A stretch of 64,000 nucleotides of DNA from the NCBI GenBank assembly GCA_035489755.1, contig DATGZK010000077.1, forward strand, positions 310,001 to 374,000. Reading direction: 5' to 3'. This document shows, in pieces, positions 24,462-32,828 of the stretch (the stretch's first letter is position 1; the number at the start of each line of letters is the position of its first letter). The translations under genes were made by a program, and so were the position numbers. A model generated the notes under the pieces. That model was not told the origin of the DNA, ran no database searches, and worked only from the letters and a program-made list of their open reading frames with translations. The DNA is from UBA9160 sp035489755. Lineage in GTDB: Bacteria; Myxococcota_A; UBA9160.

Positions 24462-25343
24462 GTGAGCGCGCCCATCATCTCGGTGCGCAACCTGACCAAG
24501 CGCTTTGGCGAGTTCACCGCCGTGGACCGCCTTGCGATCGATGTGGCGCCCGGCTCCATCTTCGCGTTCTTGGGCGCGAACGGTTCGGGCAAGAGCACCA
24601 CGATCCGCATGCTGATTGGCCTCTTGCGCCCGACGGAAGGTTCAATCGAGGTCGACGGCATCGACGTGATCCGCCATCCGCGGCGCGTGCGCGACCACAT
24701 CGGCTACATGGGGCAGAAGGTGAGCCTCTACCAGGGGCTGTCCCTACACGAGAACGTCGAGTTCTATGCCGGGCTTCACGGACTCGCGGGCCAGGAGCTT
24801 GAAACGCGCTGGGGCGCGCTGCGCGAGCGCTTCGAGCTCTCCGACGCCGAGGCGGAGCGACCGGAGAACCTGCCCGCAGGGATCCGGCAGCGGGCAGGCC
24901 TCGCCCTCGCGACGCTGCATCGCCCGCGGGTGCTCTTCCTCGACGAGCCCACCGCCGGTGTGGACGTCCAAAGCCGGAGTCTCTTCTGGGAGTTGATCCG
25001 GGAAGAGGCAGACGCGGGAAGGACGGTCTTCGTGACCACGCACTTCCTCGAGGAGGTGGACTACTGCGACTGGGCCTCGTTCATCGACGAGGGCAGGCTG
25101 ATTGCGAACGCGGCGCCGGAGGACCTTCGCCGCCGCTACTCCGACGGCTACCGCGTGCACATCGACGGAGAATCCGCGCAGGAGCTCACGACTCCCGCCG
25201 TCGATGACGCTTTCTTCGCCGAGCTCGAGTCCCTGCTCGCCGTTCGCCCCGGAGCGAGCGTGCGGATCGATACGCCGTCCATGACGGATGTCTTCCGTCG
25301 CGTGATCGCGGAGTCGAATGACACAAGGCATGGGCAGCCATGA
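24462..25343 (+). CDS. ABC exporter ATPase, second subunit (YbhF C-terminal half equivalent)
   Basis: A 293-residue ATPase. Walker A is GANGSGKST (38-46), the Q-loop YMGQKVSLYQGLSLHENV, and Walker B LFLDEPTAGVD. The usual LSGGQ signature is replaced by LPAGIRQRAGLALAT, the degenerate form known from the C-terminal half of YbhF-type proteins. The GTG at 24462 is fixed by GGGGAGG 5 bases upstream. The 73 bases before it continue open in frame but have no ABC features, consistent with a former linker now turned intergenic. Its stop overlaps the first permease start. Confidence 0.91.
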   Translation: MSAPIISVRNLTKRFGEFTAVDRLAIDVAPGSIFAFLGANGSGKSTTIRMLIGLLRPTEGSIEVDGIDVIRHPRRVRDHIGYMGQKVSLYQGLSLHENVEFYAGLHGLAGQELETRWGALRERFELSDAEAERPENLPAGIRQRAGLALATLHRPRVLFLDEPTAGVDVQSRSLFWELIREEADAGRTVFVTTHFLEEVDYCDWASFIDEGRLIANAAPEDLRRRYSDGYRVHIDGESAQELTTPAVDDAFFAELESLLAVRPGASVRIDTPSMTDVFRRVIAESNDTRHGQP

Positions 25344-26518
25344 ACGTGCGACGGCTTTGGACGCTTCTTGTGCGAGAGGCACGCGCCACGTGGCGCAACC
25401 CCTTCACGATGACCATCCTGATTGCGGTTCCCCTCGCGGCCCTCCTGGTCTTCGGTTTCGTGCTCTCCACCGAGGTGGAGAAGCTCCCGCTCGGGGTCCA
25501 TGATGCGAGCGGCACGGCCTCGAGCCGGCGCCTCGTCGCTGAGCTCGCGGCCAAGGGCACCTTCGCGCCGAGAGCCTTCGCCACCCCTGAAAGCCTCGAT
25601 CACGCGCTCATGGCGGGAGAGATCAGCGCGGCCCTCGTGATCCCGCCGGACTTTGATCGTCGGCTCCGCGAGGCGGCGGCAGGCGGCGCCCCGGCCGAGC
25701 TCCAGGTGCTGTACGACGGCGGGGAGACCGTGCTCGCCGGCAACTCCGAGGCCTTCTTGCGCACGCTCGCGCTCTCGACGGTTGCCGGGCTCTCGAGCGG
25801 GACGCGCGCACAGGCGATGGGGGGCCCGGCGGCGCCGTCCCATGGGTTCCCACCCAGGCTGGCCGGTCCTGCCTCGGCCGGCGTGACCGTGGTGACGCGG
25901 GCTCTGTTCAATCCGAAGCTCGACGGCAGGCGTTTCATGGTGTCGGGGACCTTCGGATTTGTGCTTTCGTTTCTCACCGCGCTCATCACGGCAGTGTCGA
26001 TCGTGAGCGAGCGCCTTTCCGGAACCTTCGAGCAGCTGCAGGTCACGCCCGCAACGTCGCTCGAGATCCTCCTCGGCAAGATCCTGCCTTTGGGCGCGGT
26101 GTTTGCCGCCGATGTGGTGCTGATGGTGCTCGCAGCGGGCTTTTTGCTCGGGGTTTGGCCTGAGGGAAGCGTCGTCTTCTTCGTCATCGTCTCGTCGTTC
26201 TACGTGCTCACATCGCTTTCGCTTGGACTGCTCATCTCGGCGACCTCCGCCACGGCTGCAGAAGCGGTGCAGAAGACGGTTCTTTTCAGCATCCCCCTGG
26301 TCCAGCTCTCCGGTTTCGCCTTCCCGATCCGGAATATGCCTGCGCCCGTTCGCTGGTTGGCCGAGATCTTCCCGGCGACCCATTACATCCGGGTCAGCCG
26401 CGCCATCTATCTGCGCGGAGAAGGCCCGCTCTCTCTCCTTCCGGAACTCGCCTTGCTGACGCTTTTCACGCTGATTCTCGTGGCCGTGGCCCTGCGGAGC
26501 ATCGAGGGGCGGGCATGA
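25340..26518 (+). CDS. ABC-2 type permease, first subunit (YbhS-like)
   Basis: A 392-residue permease. One membrane helix near residues 20-40 (TILIAVPLAALLVFGFVLST) is followed by a large extracytoplasmic domain (to about residue 205) and five or six C-terminal helices, the standard ABC-2 exporter plan. FNPKLDGRRFMVSGTFGFVL marks entry into the second helix, GTFEQLQVTPATSLEILLGK is the coupling segment and FSIPLVQLSGFAFPIRNMPA the re-entrant region. It starts on an ATGA overlap with the ATPase and overlaps the second permease by four bases. Cargo unknown; E. coli YbhFSR has been linked to drug and cation efflux. Confidence 0.92.
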   Translation: MNVRRLWTLLVREARATWRNPFTMTILIAVPLAALLVFGFVLSTEVEKLPLGVHDASGTASSRRLVAELAAKGTFAPRAFATPESLDHALMAGEISAALVIPPDFDRRLREAAAGGAPAELQVLYDGGETVLAGNSEAFLRTLALSTVAGLSSGTRAQAMGGPAAPSHGFPPRLAGPASAGVTVVTRALFNPKLDGRRFMVSGTFGFVLSFLTALITAVSIVSERLSGTFEQLQVTPATSLEILLGKILPLGAVFAADVVLMVLAAGFLLGVWPEGSVVFFVIVSSFYVLTSLSLGLLISATSATAAEAVQKTVLFSIPLVQLSGFAFPIRNMPAPVRWLAEIFPATHYIRVSRAIYLRGEGPLSLLPELALLTLFTLILVAVALRSIEGRA

Positions 26519-27681
26519 GCGGGCGCTTCAAGACCTTCCTCTCGAACGTCCTCGCCGTCGCGTACAAGGAAGCGGTCGTGATGCGCCACGACAAGGCCTT
26601 TATCGGCATGGTGCTCGCGCAGCCGGTCATGATGCTCTTGCTCTTCGGATTCGCCCTCACCAACGAGCCCAAGAACGTGCCTTGGGTCGTGCTCGACCGC
26701 AGCCAGACCGCGCTCTCGCGCCGCTTCCTCGAGGATGTGTTCGTGACCGGCTATTTCGAAAAGGCGCGCACCGTCGCGAGCTACGAGCAGGGGCGCGCCC
26801 GGCTCGGACGGGGGGAGGCCATCGCGTTTGTCATCGTGCCCGAGGATTTCGGGCGCGAGGCCTTGCGGGGGCGGCCCGAGGTTCAAGTCCTGCTCGACGG
26901 CTCGGACCCGCTCACCTCCGCGCGCGTCTCGGGGTACATCGGGCAGGTCGCTTCCAGCTTCGATCCAGCGGACGGCCACGGCGGTGGCCGGCTCGCGCGG
27001 GTGGCAGCGCCTGAAATCGGACCTGCCGAGGCCGGAGTTGCACTCGAAATGCGTCAACGTTTCGAGTTCAACCCGACCCTGCGGGACCGGGATTTTTTCC
27101 TCGCGGCGCTGGCGGGCATGCTCCTTACAAACCTGTGCCTCTCGGCCTCGAGCCTGGGCTTGGTCGGGGAGCGCGAGAACGGCACCTATGAGCAGATGCT
27201 CGCCCTCCCCACCTCGCCCCTTGAGATCGTGCTGGGAAAGCTATTGCCCCACGCAGGCGTGGCGTACATGGTGCTGACCTTCGCGATCCTGCTCCCAGGG
27301 GTCGTCTTCGGCCTCTGGCCAAAGGGCAGCTGGCTGGCCCTCTACCTGGTGACCCTCCCCTTCGTCTTGGCCTCCCTCGCAATCGGGGTCTTCGTGTCCG
27401 CCCTGGCCCGCACGACGGCGCAGGCCGTCTTCATCACGGTGTTCTTCATCCTGCCCTCCTTCGTCCTTTCCGGGACGATGTTCCCCTATCAGCTCATGCC
27501 GGACGGCGTGCGGCAGATCGGCGCGGTGCTGCCGTTGCGCTGGTATCAGATCGCCCTGCGTCGAATCATTGAGCGCGGTGCCGGGCTCCGGGAGGTGGCC
27601 ATCCCTTTCCTCGCCCTCTCCGCCATTTTCCTCGTGCTCTTGACAGCCGTCCGGCGGCTCGTGAAGCCACGACTCGGATGA
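26515..27681 (+). CDS. ABC-2 type permease, second subunit (YbhR-like)
   Basis: A 388-residue permease with the same plan as its neighbour: one N-terminal helix (MVLAQPVMMLLLFGFALTN), an extracytoplasmic domain to about residue 185, and a C-terminal bundle with RENGTYEQMLALPTSPLEIV as the cytoplasmic coupling segment and FILPSFVLSGTMFPYQLMPD before the last helix. Together with the YbhS-like protein it would form a heterodimeric channel. It ends the operon; prc follows 68 bases later in the same direction with its own signal peptide and may be co-transcribed. Confidence 0.92.
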   Translation: MSGRFKTFLSNVLAVAYKEAVVMRHDKAFIGMVLAQPVMMLLLFGFALTNEPKNVPWVVLDRSQTALSRRFLEDVFVTGYFEKARTVASYEQGRARLGRGEAIAFVIVPEDFGREALRGRPEVQVLLDGSDPLTSARVSGYIGQVASSFDPADGHGGGRLARVAAPEIGPAEAGVALEMRQRFEFNPTLRDRDFFLAALAGMLLTNLCLSASSLGLVGERENGTYEQMLALPTSPLEIVLGKLLPHAGVAYMVLTFAILLPGVVFGLWPKGSWLALYLVTLPFVLASLAIGVFVSALARTTAQAVFITVFFILPSFVLSGTMFPYQLMPDGVRQIGAVLPLRWYQIALRRIIERGAGLREVAIPFLALSAIFLVLLTAVRRLVKPRLG

Positions 27682-27749
27682 GCCGCACCCTTCCTGCCCA
27701 TGTGAAGGCGTGTTTAGACTCGGAGGCGGCCGCCCGATATGCTCTGCAC

Positions 27750-29756
27750 ATGCCGACACCGCCCGCCCCCCCGACCCGGCGCCGCTTCCTCGCGGCCCCC
27801 GTAGTCTTCTTTCTCTTCTTGCCGTTCGGCGCAGCTCCGGCCCGGGCGGACTCGGCGCTCACCTGCGATGCCCTCCCCCCCCTCATGTCGACCTACCTGC
27901 AGCACCATGTGCAGTACCACAGCCTCGACGACACACTGAAGGGTCGTGTCGTGGAATCGTACCTGCAGCGGCTCGACCCCTCGCGCACGCTCCTTCTCCA
28001 GAAGGATTCAGATCGGCTCGCGAGCCAGCTGCGCAGCGATCTCGACCAGATCCTCCAGGGGGATTGCCACAGTCTTACCGAAGTGCACCAGGACATCGTG
28101 AAGCGTGCCCGCGACATGGAGGTTTTCGTACGCTCTGTCGTCGGCAAGCCGGACTACACGGTCGATCCCAGCGTCGAGCTCGTGATCGATCCCGCCAAAC
28201 GGGGGTTCCCCAAGACTCCCGAGGAGCGAGATGCCCTCTACCACGCGCTGATCGACTTTCAGATCTCGAACTACCTCTCTACAGGGCTCAGTCAAGAAGA
28301 AGCCAAGGATCAGCTCATTCACCGCTACAGCCTGCTCTCGAAGCAGCTCGCCGAGCAGAAGACGGATGAGCTCAACGCGACGTTCCTCGACGCCTTCGCG
28401 ACCGCGCTCGATCCGCACTCCAACTACTTCTCACCCGACGACGCCGAGGACTTCCAGATCTCCATGGGCCTCCAGCTCGAGGGCATCGGGCTCGCCCTTT
28501 CCTCGCGCGATGGGTATTCGGTGGTCGAGGAAGTGATCCCCGGCGGCGCAGCCGACCGGCACAAGGGCGTGAAACCCAAGGACAAGATCATCGCGGTGGG
28601 CCAGGAGGGGCAGGATCCCGTCAATATCATCGACATGAAGCTGCGCGACGTCGTGCGTCTGATCCGGGGCAAGAAGGGCACACCTGTGCAGCTCACCATC
28701 CTGCGCCAATCGGGCGAGGGAACCGAGCGCTTCAACGTCACGATCGTGCGGGACAAGATCGACCTTGAACAGCAAGCCGCCAAGTTGCGCTTTGAGACGA
28801 AGGAGGTGGATGGTCGCAAGCTCAAGCTTGCGGTTCTCGAGCTTCCCTCCTTCTACGGGGATCGTGACAGCAGCAAGCGGCAGAGCGAGCGTGACGTGGA
28901 AAAGCTGCTCAAGCAGGTGACGGCGGAGAAGGCGGATGGCCTGCTCCTCGATCTTTCCCGCAACGGCGGAGGACTGCTCGAGTCCGCGGTCAGCATCTCG
29001 GGCTTTTTCATCAAAGACGGCGGCATCGTGGCCGTGCAGCAGGGAAAAAAGGAACCGAAGGTGCTCGAGGATCCCGACGACGGGATCCTCTACTCCGGTC
29101 CCGTCGTGGTGTTGACTTCGCGCATCACGGCATCGGCCTCGGAAATCCTAGCCGGCGCGCTCAAGGATTATCAGCGGGCGGTGATCGTGGGCGACGACCA
29201 GACCTTCGGCAAGGGGACCGTGCAAAGCGTGGTGCCGCTGCGCACGGGTCTTGGGGCACTCAAGATCACAACCGCGCTCTTCTTCCGGCCGGCGGGAGAG
29301 TCGACGCAGCAAGAGGGGGTCCCCTCGGATGTGTCGATCCCCTCACTCACGAACTCGCCGGAGTTTGGCGAAGGCAGCCAACCCTACGCGCTGCCTGGCC
29401 AGAGCATTTCACCTTTCCTTGATCGCAAGGTCTTGAAGGACGCGCCGTGGCTCCCGGTTACGCCCGACGTGGTGAGTACGCTCTCGGAGAAGTCACACTC
29501 GCGAGTGGCATCGGCCAAGGAGTTTGCCGAGGTCGAGAAACAGCTCGCCGAGGCCAAGAAGAACCAGGGCACGGTCCACCTCGCCGACATCCTGAAGCAG
29601 AAGGACAAGGACAAGGACCCTGATCTTGCGGGCAAGGATGCCGCCCACGAGGCCACTCCCCAGCTCAAGGAAGCCCTGAACATCCTCGCGGACTACGTGG
29701 TGCTCGACCACGAGCGCGCCGTCGCCCAGGCCCACTCCGCCGCGCAGCAAAACTGA
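27750..29756 (+). CDS. prc: tail-specific (C-terminal processing) protease Prc
   Basis: A 668-residue periplasmic protease of family S41A. Residues 1-36 form a signal peptide (basic start, then APVVFFLFLPFGAAPARA). Next come the N-terminal helical domain (to about 230), a PDZ domain (about 235-325, LEGIGLALSSRDGYSVVEEV), the S41 protease domain and the C-terminal DUF3340-type helical domain. By alignment to E. coli Prc the catalytic Ser462 is in TASASEILAG and Lys488 in TFGKGTVQ, with Asp473 between. Prc trims lipoproteins and regulates peptidoglycan hydrolases. The ATG at 27750 starts the signal peptide; an earlier in-frame ATG at 27678 would add 24 non-signal residues. Confidence 0.94.
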   Translation: MPTPPAPPTRRRFLAAPVVFFLFLPFGAAPARADSALTCDALPPLMSTYLQHHVQYHSLDDTLKGRVVESYLQRLDPSRTLLLQKDSDRLASQLRSDLDQILQGDCHSLTEVHQDIVKRARDMEVFVRSVVGKPDYTVDPSVELVIDPAKRGFPKTPEERDALYHALIDFQISNYLSTGLSQEEAKDQLIHRYSLLSKQLAEQKTDELNATFLDAFATALDPHSNYFSPDDAEDFQISMGLQLEGIGLALSSRDGYSVVEEVIPGGAADRHKGVKPKDKIIAVGQEGQDPVNIIDMKLRDVVRLIRGKKGTPVQLTILRQSGEGTERFNVTIVRDKIDLEQQAAKLRFETKEVDGRKLKLAVLELPSFYGDRDSSKRQSERDVEKLLKQVTAEKADGLLLDLSRNGGGLLESAVSISGFFIKDGGIVAVQQGKKEPKVLEDPDDGILYSGPVVVLTSRITASASEILAGALKDYQRAVIVGDDQTFGKGTVQSVVPLRTGLGALKITTALFFRPAGESTQQEGVPSDVSIPSLTNSPEFGEGSQPYALPGQSISPFLDRKVLKDAPWLPVTPDVVSTLSEKSHSRVASAKEFAEVEKQLAEAKKNQGTVHLADILKQKDKDKDPDLAGKDAAHEATPQLKEALNILADYVVLDHERAVAQAHSAAQQN

Positions 29757-29760
29757 GCCT

Positions 29761-30525
29761 TCATCCCAAGAGGTGGCGGTTGAGTCCGCGCTCGCCGAAG
29801 ATGCGGTGGGGTTTCGGCGCGTAGCGGAGCCCGAACCGGCGAAGCCCGGCTTCGCGGGCCAGGCTCGCCGCCTTTTCCGGAGAATCCACGAGCGTCACGT
29901 GGGAAAGCTCCTGATCGCTGAGGGCGCCCGCACCCACCATCGCCCGCAGCTGCTCGACCAAAGGAGCCCAGTACTCCGACCCCATGAGCACGATGGGGAA
30001 ATCCTTCACCTTGCCGGTTTGAACCAGCGTGGCGATCTCAAACAGCTCATCGAGCGTGCCGAAGCCCCCGGGGAGCACGATAAAGGCGTAGGCATACTTC
30101 ACGAGCATCAGCTTTCGGACAAAGAAGTATCGGAAGGTGACGTGGCGATCGAGCCAGGGGTTTGGGACCTGCTCGTGGGGCAGCTCGATATTGCAGCCCA
30201 CGGCGCGACCACCCACATCCTTCGCACCGCGGCATGCCGCCTCCATGACGCCGGGGCCACCGCCCGTCATGACCGTAAAGCCAACGCGCGCCAGTTCCCG
30301 GCCCACCGCGCGGCCGAGCGCGTAGGCGGGGTGTCCCTCGCCGAAGCGCGCGGAGCCAAAGACCGTGACGCAGGGACCCACGAAGTGGAGCGTGCGGAAG
30401 CCGCGGATCAACTCGGCAAAGATGCGCAGCGCACGCACGAGCTCGAAGCCGCGAGAACGCGGCCCTTCTAGAAACGGCGCTTCCTCGGTCGTGCCCGATG
30501 CGCTTTGCAAGGGAGCGGACGTCAC
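29761..30525 (-). CDS. LOG-family Rossmann-fold protein (cytokinin riboside phosphohydrolase-like)
   Basis: A 254-residue member of the TIGR00730/LOG family, often mis-named lysine decarboxylase. The signature motif PGGFGTLDELFE is present, preceded by MTGGGPGVMEAACRGA, the nucleotide-monophosphate binding segment. Family members release free base from AMP-type or cytokinin riboside monophosphates. The N-terminal ~40 residues (an extra helix, FELVRALRIFAELIRGFRTL) place it in the longer bacterial group. It overlaps the quinone oxidoreductase gene by four bases and is convergent with prc with a 4-base gap, so the region is very compact. Confidence 0.9.
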   Translation of the reverse strand: MTSAPLQSASGTTEEAPFLEGPRSRGFELVRALRIFAELIRGFRTLHFVGPCVTVFGSARFGEGHPAYALGRAVGRELARVGFTVMTGGGPGVMEAACRGAKDVGGRAVGCNIELPHEQVPNPWLDRHVTFRYFFVRKLMLVKYAYAFIVLPGGFGTLDELFEIATLVQTGKVKDFPIVLMGSEYWAPLVEQLRAMVGAGALSDQELSHVTLVDSPEKAASLAREAGLRRFGLRYAPKPHRIFGERGLNRHLLG

Positions 30526-31499
30526 GGGACAAGCACGAGCTTGCCGACCGTCTCCTGCCGCTCGATGCGCCCTTGGGCGGCCGCCGCTTCGGCAAGCGGC
30601 AGCGTCTCGATGGGCACCCGAAGCGTGCCCGTCGCGAGGCCCTCGAAGAGGGCTGCAAAGGCCTTGGGAATCTCTGCGAGGCGGTGCTCGATTGTGCTGC
30701 CAAGAAAATAGGTGCGCAGCCCAAGATTGCGTCGCGAGGTGAGAAATCCCGTCGCGAGCGCCTCGAGCGGCGGCTCACCCGCCGCGGTCCCGAAAAGGAC
30801 CACCGTGCCTTCGGGCGCACAGGCCTCGAAGCTGCGCGCAAAATGCGGTCCGGCCACGGAATCGTAGACCAGGTCGACGCCCCGGCCGCCGGTGAGCTCC
30901 CGGACCCGTGCGATGACGTCCTCGCGCCGGTAGTCGATGGTGTGCGCGTAGCCTGCGGCTTGGGCGACTTGCGCCTTTCTCGGGCTCGAGACCAGGCCGA
31001 TCGCGGTCGCGCCCCGCTCGCGGAGAAGGCCGCCGAGGAAACAGCCCACGCTCCCGCCCGCCGCATGGACGAGCGCGGTGGTGCCACGTCCGGCGCGCAG
31101 ATCGTGCACAAGGAAATAGGCGGTGAGCCCGGCCACCGGGCAAGCGGCGGCCTGTTCGAAGGTGACGGCTCCTGGAATTTGCACGGCGAGTGCCGCGAGT
31201 GCGATACTCTTCTCTGCGTATGCTCCGTGCAGATGGATGCCAAGCACCCGGTCACCGACACGGAACTGCTGGACGCCCGCACCGACGGCGTCTACAAGAC
31301 CCGCGAAATCGGTGCCGGGAATAAAGGGCGGCGTCAGCCCAGTTTCGCCGTGGCGGCGGGTTTGGATGTCGTGGAAGTTGATGGCGACCGCGCGATTGCA
31401 GATGCGCACGGTCCCGGCAGGCGGTACCGGCTCGGGCACCTCCACCAGCTTCAGCACCTCGGGTCCGCCCGAGCCTGTCACGTGAATCGCTCTCATCAT
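30522..31499 (-). CDS. quinone oxidoreductase (zinc-independent MDR family)
   Basis: A 325-residue medium-chain dehydrogenase of the NADPH:quinone reductase type. The N-terminal GroES-like domain contains the VAINFHDIQTRRHGE loop with no catalytic zinc cysteines. The nucleotide-binding motif is VHAAGGSVGCFLGGLLRERG, in which the usual AAGGVG is AAGGSVG. GVDLVYDSVAGPHFARSFEA follows. It would reduce a quinone or enal with NADPH. A second ATG follows the first by one codon. It is followed by the LOG gene (ATGA overlap) and divergent from the glutaredoxin fusion gene. Confidence 0.9.
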   Translation of the reverse strand: MMRAIHVTGSGGPEVLKLVEVPEPVPPAGTVRICNRAVAINFHDIQTRRHGETGLTPPFIPGTDFAGLVDAVGAGVQQFRVGDRVLGIHLHGAYAEKSIALAALAVQIPGAVTFEQAAACPVAGLTAYFLVHDLRAGRGTTALVHAAGGSVGCFLGGLLRERGATAIGLVSSPRKAQVAQAAGYAHTIDYRREDVIARVRELTGGRGVDLVYDSVAGPHFARSFEACAPEGTVVLFGTAAGEPPLEALATGFLTSRRNLGLRTYFLGSTIEHRLAEIPKAFAALFEGLATGTLRVPIETLPLAEAAAAQGRIERQETVGKLVLVP

Positions 31500-31626
31500 C
31501 CTCTCCTTTTCTTAGCCGCCAGTGTGAGGCAGCGCAGGCGCCGTCTACCCGCTTGCACTCTGACAGGTTACGCGCTCTCCGTTATCCTTTGGCCCCAAGC
31601 CCGCCCGCCGCACCGAAGGAGTCTGT

Positions 31627-32553
31627 ATGAGCCAGACCGAGCATACCCGAGAGCGCATCGCATCCTTGATCGAGAAGAACCGCGTCATGCTGTTCATGAA
31701 GGGTAACCGCCGCGCGCCCCAGTGCGGCTTCTCCGCCCGCGTCATCGGCATGCTCGACAGCATGCTTCCCGAGTACGAAACCTTCGATGTGCTCTCCGAT
31801 CCCGAAATTCGAGAGGGCATCAAGACCTATTCTTCGTGGCCGACCATTCCGCAGCTCTACGTCGCGGGAGAGTTTATCGGGGGCTGCGACATTGTGACGG
31901 AGCTGTACGAGAGCGGCGAGCTCCAGGAAAAGCTGGGCGTACCCGTGAAAGCGCTGAAGCCGCCCACAATTCGGCTCACCGATGCCGCGGCCGAGGCGCT
32001 GCGCCAGACGGGCGCCGGCGCGAAGGGCAAGGAGCTCCACTTGACCATTGATGCGCAGTTCCAGAACCAGCTCTACCTCGGGCCGCGACAGCCCGGCGAG
32101 CTGGTCGTGGAGGCGAATGGTATCGGCGTGCTGATCGATCGCTCGAGCGCAGAGCGGGCCGAAGGACTCACCATCGACGTCGTCGAAACCAAGGAGGGGC
32201 CAGGCTTTCGGATCGAGAACCCGAACGCACCGCACCAGGTCAAACAGCTCAGCCCGGCCGAGCTTAGGCGCAAGCTTGACGATCAGGAGCCCCTCTACCT
32301 TTTCGACGTGCGGACCCAAGAGGAGCGTGCGCAAGCGAGGCTTGAGCAGGCTCGCCTCTTGACGCCCGAGGTGGCCGCGGAGATCCAGGGCTGGGACAAG
32401 GACGCGGTGCTCGTCTTCCACTGCCACCACGGTGGCCGCAGCCAGAAGGCGGCGGAACACTTCAGCTCCCTCGGCTTCCGCAACGTGTACAACCTTGCCG
32501 GTGGGATCGATGCGTGGTCGCGCGAAGTGGACCCGAACGTTCCGCGCTACTAG
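31627..32553 (+). CDS. three-domain protein: CGFS glutaredoxin, A-type Fe-S carrier-like domain, rhodanese
   Basis: A 308-residue fusion. Residues 1-105 are a monothiol glutaredoxin with the CGFS motif at 33-36 and the glutathione-site TIPQLYVAGEFIGGCD; such proteins bind a shared [2Fe-2S] cluster. Residues about 113-205 resemble the IscA/HesB A-type fold (IRLTDAAAEALR, GVLIDRSSAERAEGLTIDVV, GFRIENPNAP), but the three cluster-binding cysteines are absent: the region after NPNAP reads HQVKQLS instead of a CGCG-type motif. Residues about 208-305 are a rhodanese domain with the active-site loop FHCHHGGRSQ. AAGGAG precedes the ATG. BolA lies 15 bases downstream, a classical CGFS-Grx partner. Confidence 0.9.
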   Translation: MSQTEHTRERIASLIEKNRVMLFMKGNRRAPQCGFSARVIGMLDSMLPEYETFDVLSDPEIREGIKTYSSWPTIPQLYVAGEFIGGCDIVTELYESGELQEKLGVPVKALKPPTIRLTDAAAEALRQTGAGAKGKELHLTIDAQFQNQLYLGPRQPGELVVEANGIGVLIDRSSAERAEGLTIDVVETKEGPGFRIENPNAPHQVKQLSPAELRRKLDDQEPLYLFDVRTQEERAQARLEQARLLTPEVAAEIQGWDKDAVLVFHCHHGGRSQKAAEHFSSLGFRNVYNLAGGIDAWSREVDPNVPRY

Positions 32554-32567
32554 GACGAGCCCACGCA

Positions 32568-32828
32568 GTGCCGCTTCAGATCCTAAACGCAGGGGTAGAC
32601 ACCACAGGGGTGCTGCGCAAAGCCCTCGAAGCCGCACTCCCAGGCGCTGAGATCGAAGTCTCCTCCGCGAGCCCGGGACATTTCGAACTGCGCGTTGTGT
32701 CGAAAGTTTTCGAGGGCAAAACGCGCGTCCAGCAGCAACAGCTCGTGTACAAGGCGATCGCCCACCTGATGAGCGGAGACTCCGCGCCGGTGCACGCCAT
32801 TGATCGAATGCAGACCCTCGTGCCGTGA
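32568..32828 (+). CDS. BolA family protein
   Basis: An 86-residue BolA-like protein. The core is VLRKALEAALPGAEIEV, then SPGHFELRVVSKVFEGKTRV and QQQLVYKAIAHLM, the class II KH-like fold; the invariant C-terminal His of the family is in APVHAIDRMQTL. BolA proteins pair with CGFS glutaredoxins on a shared [2Fe-2S] cluster in iron sensing or cluster delivery. Start is the GTG at 32568, giving the usual length and a 15-base gap to the glutaredoxin gene. Its stop overlaps the GTG of the next SDR gene. Confidence 0.88.
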   Translation: MPLQILNAGVDTTGVLRKALEAALPGAEIEVSSASPGHFELRVVSKVFEGKTRVQQQQLVYKAIAHLMSGDSAPVHAIDRMQTLVP

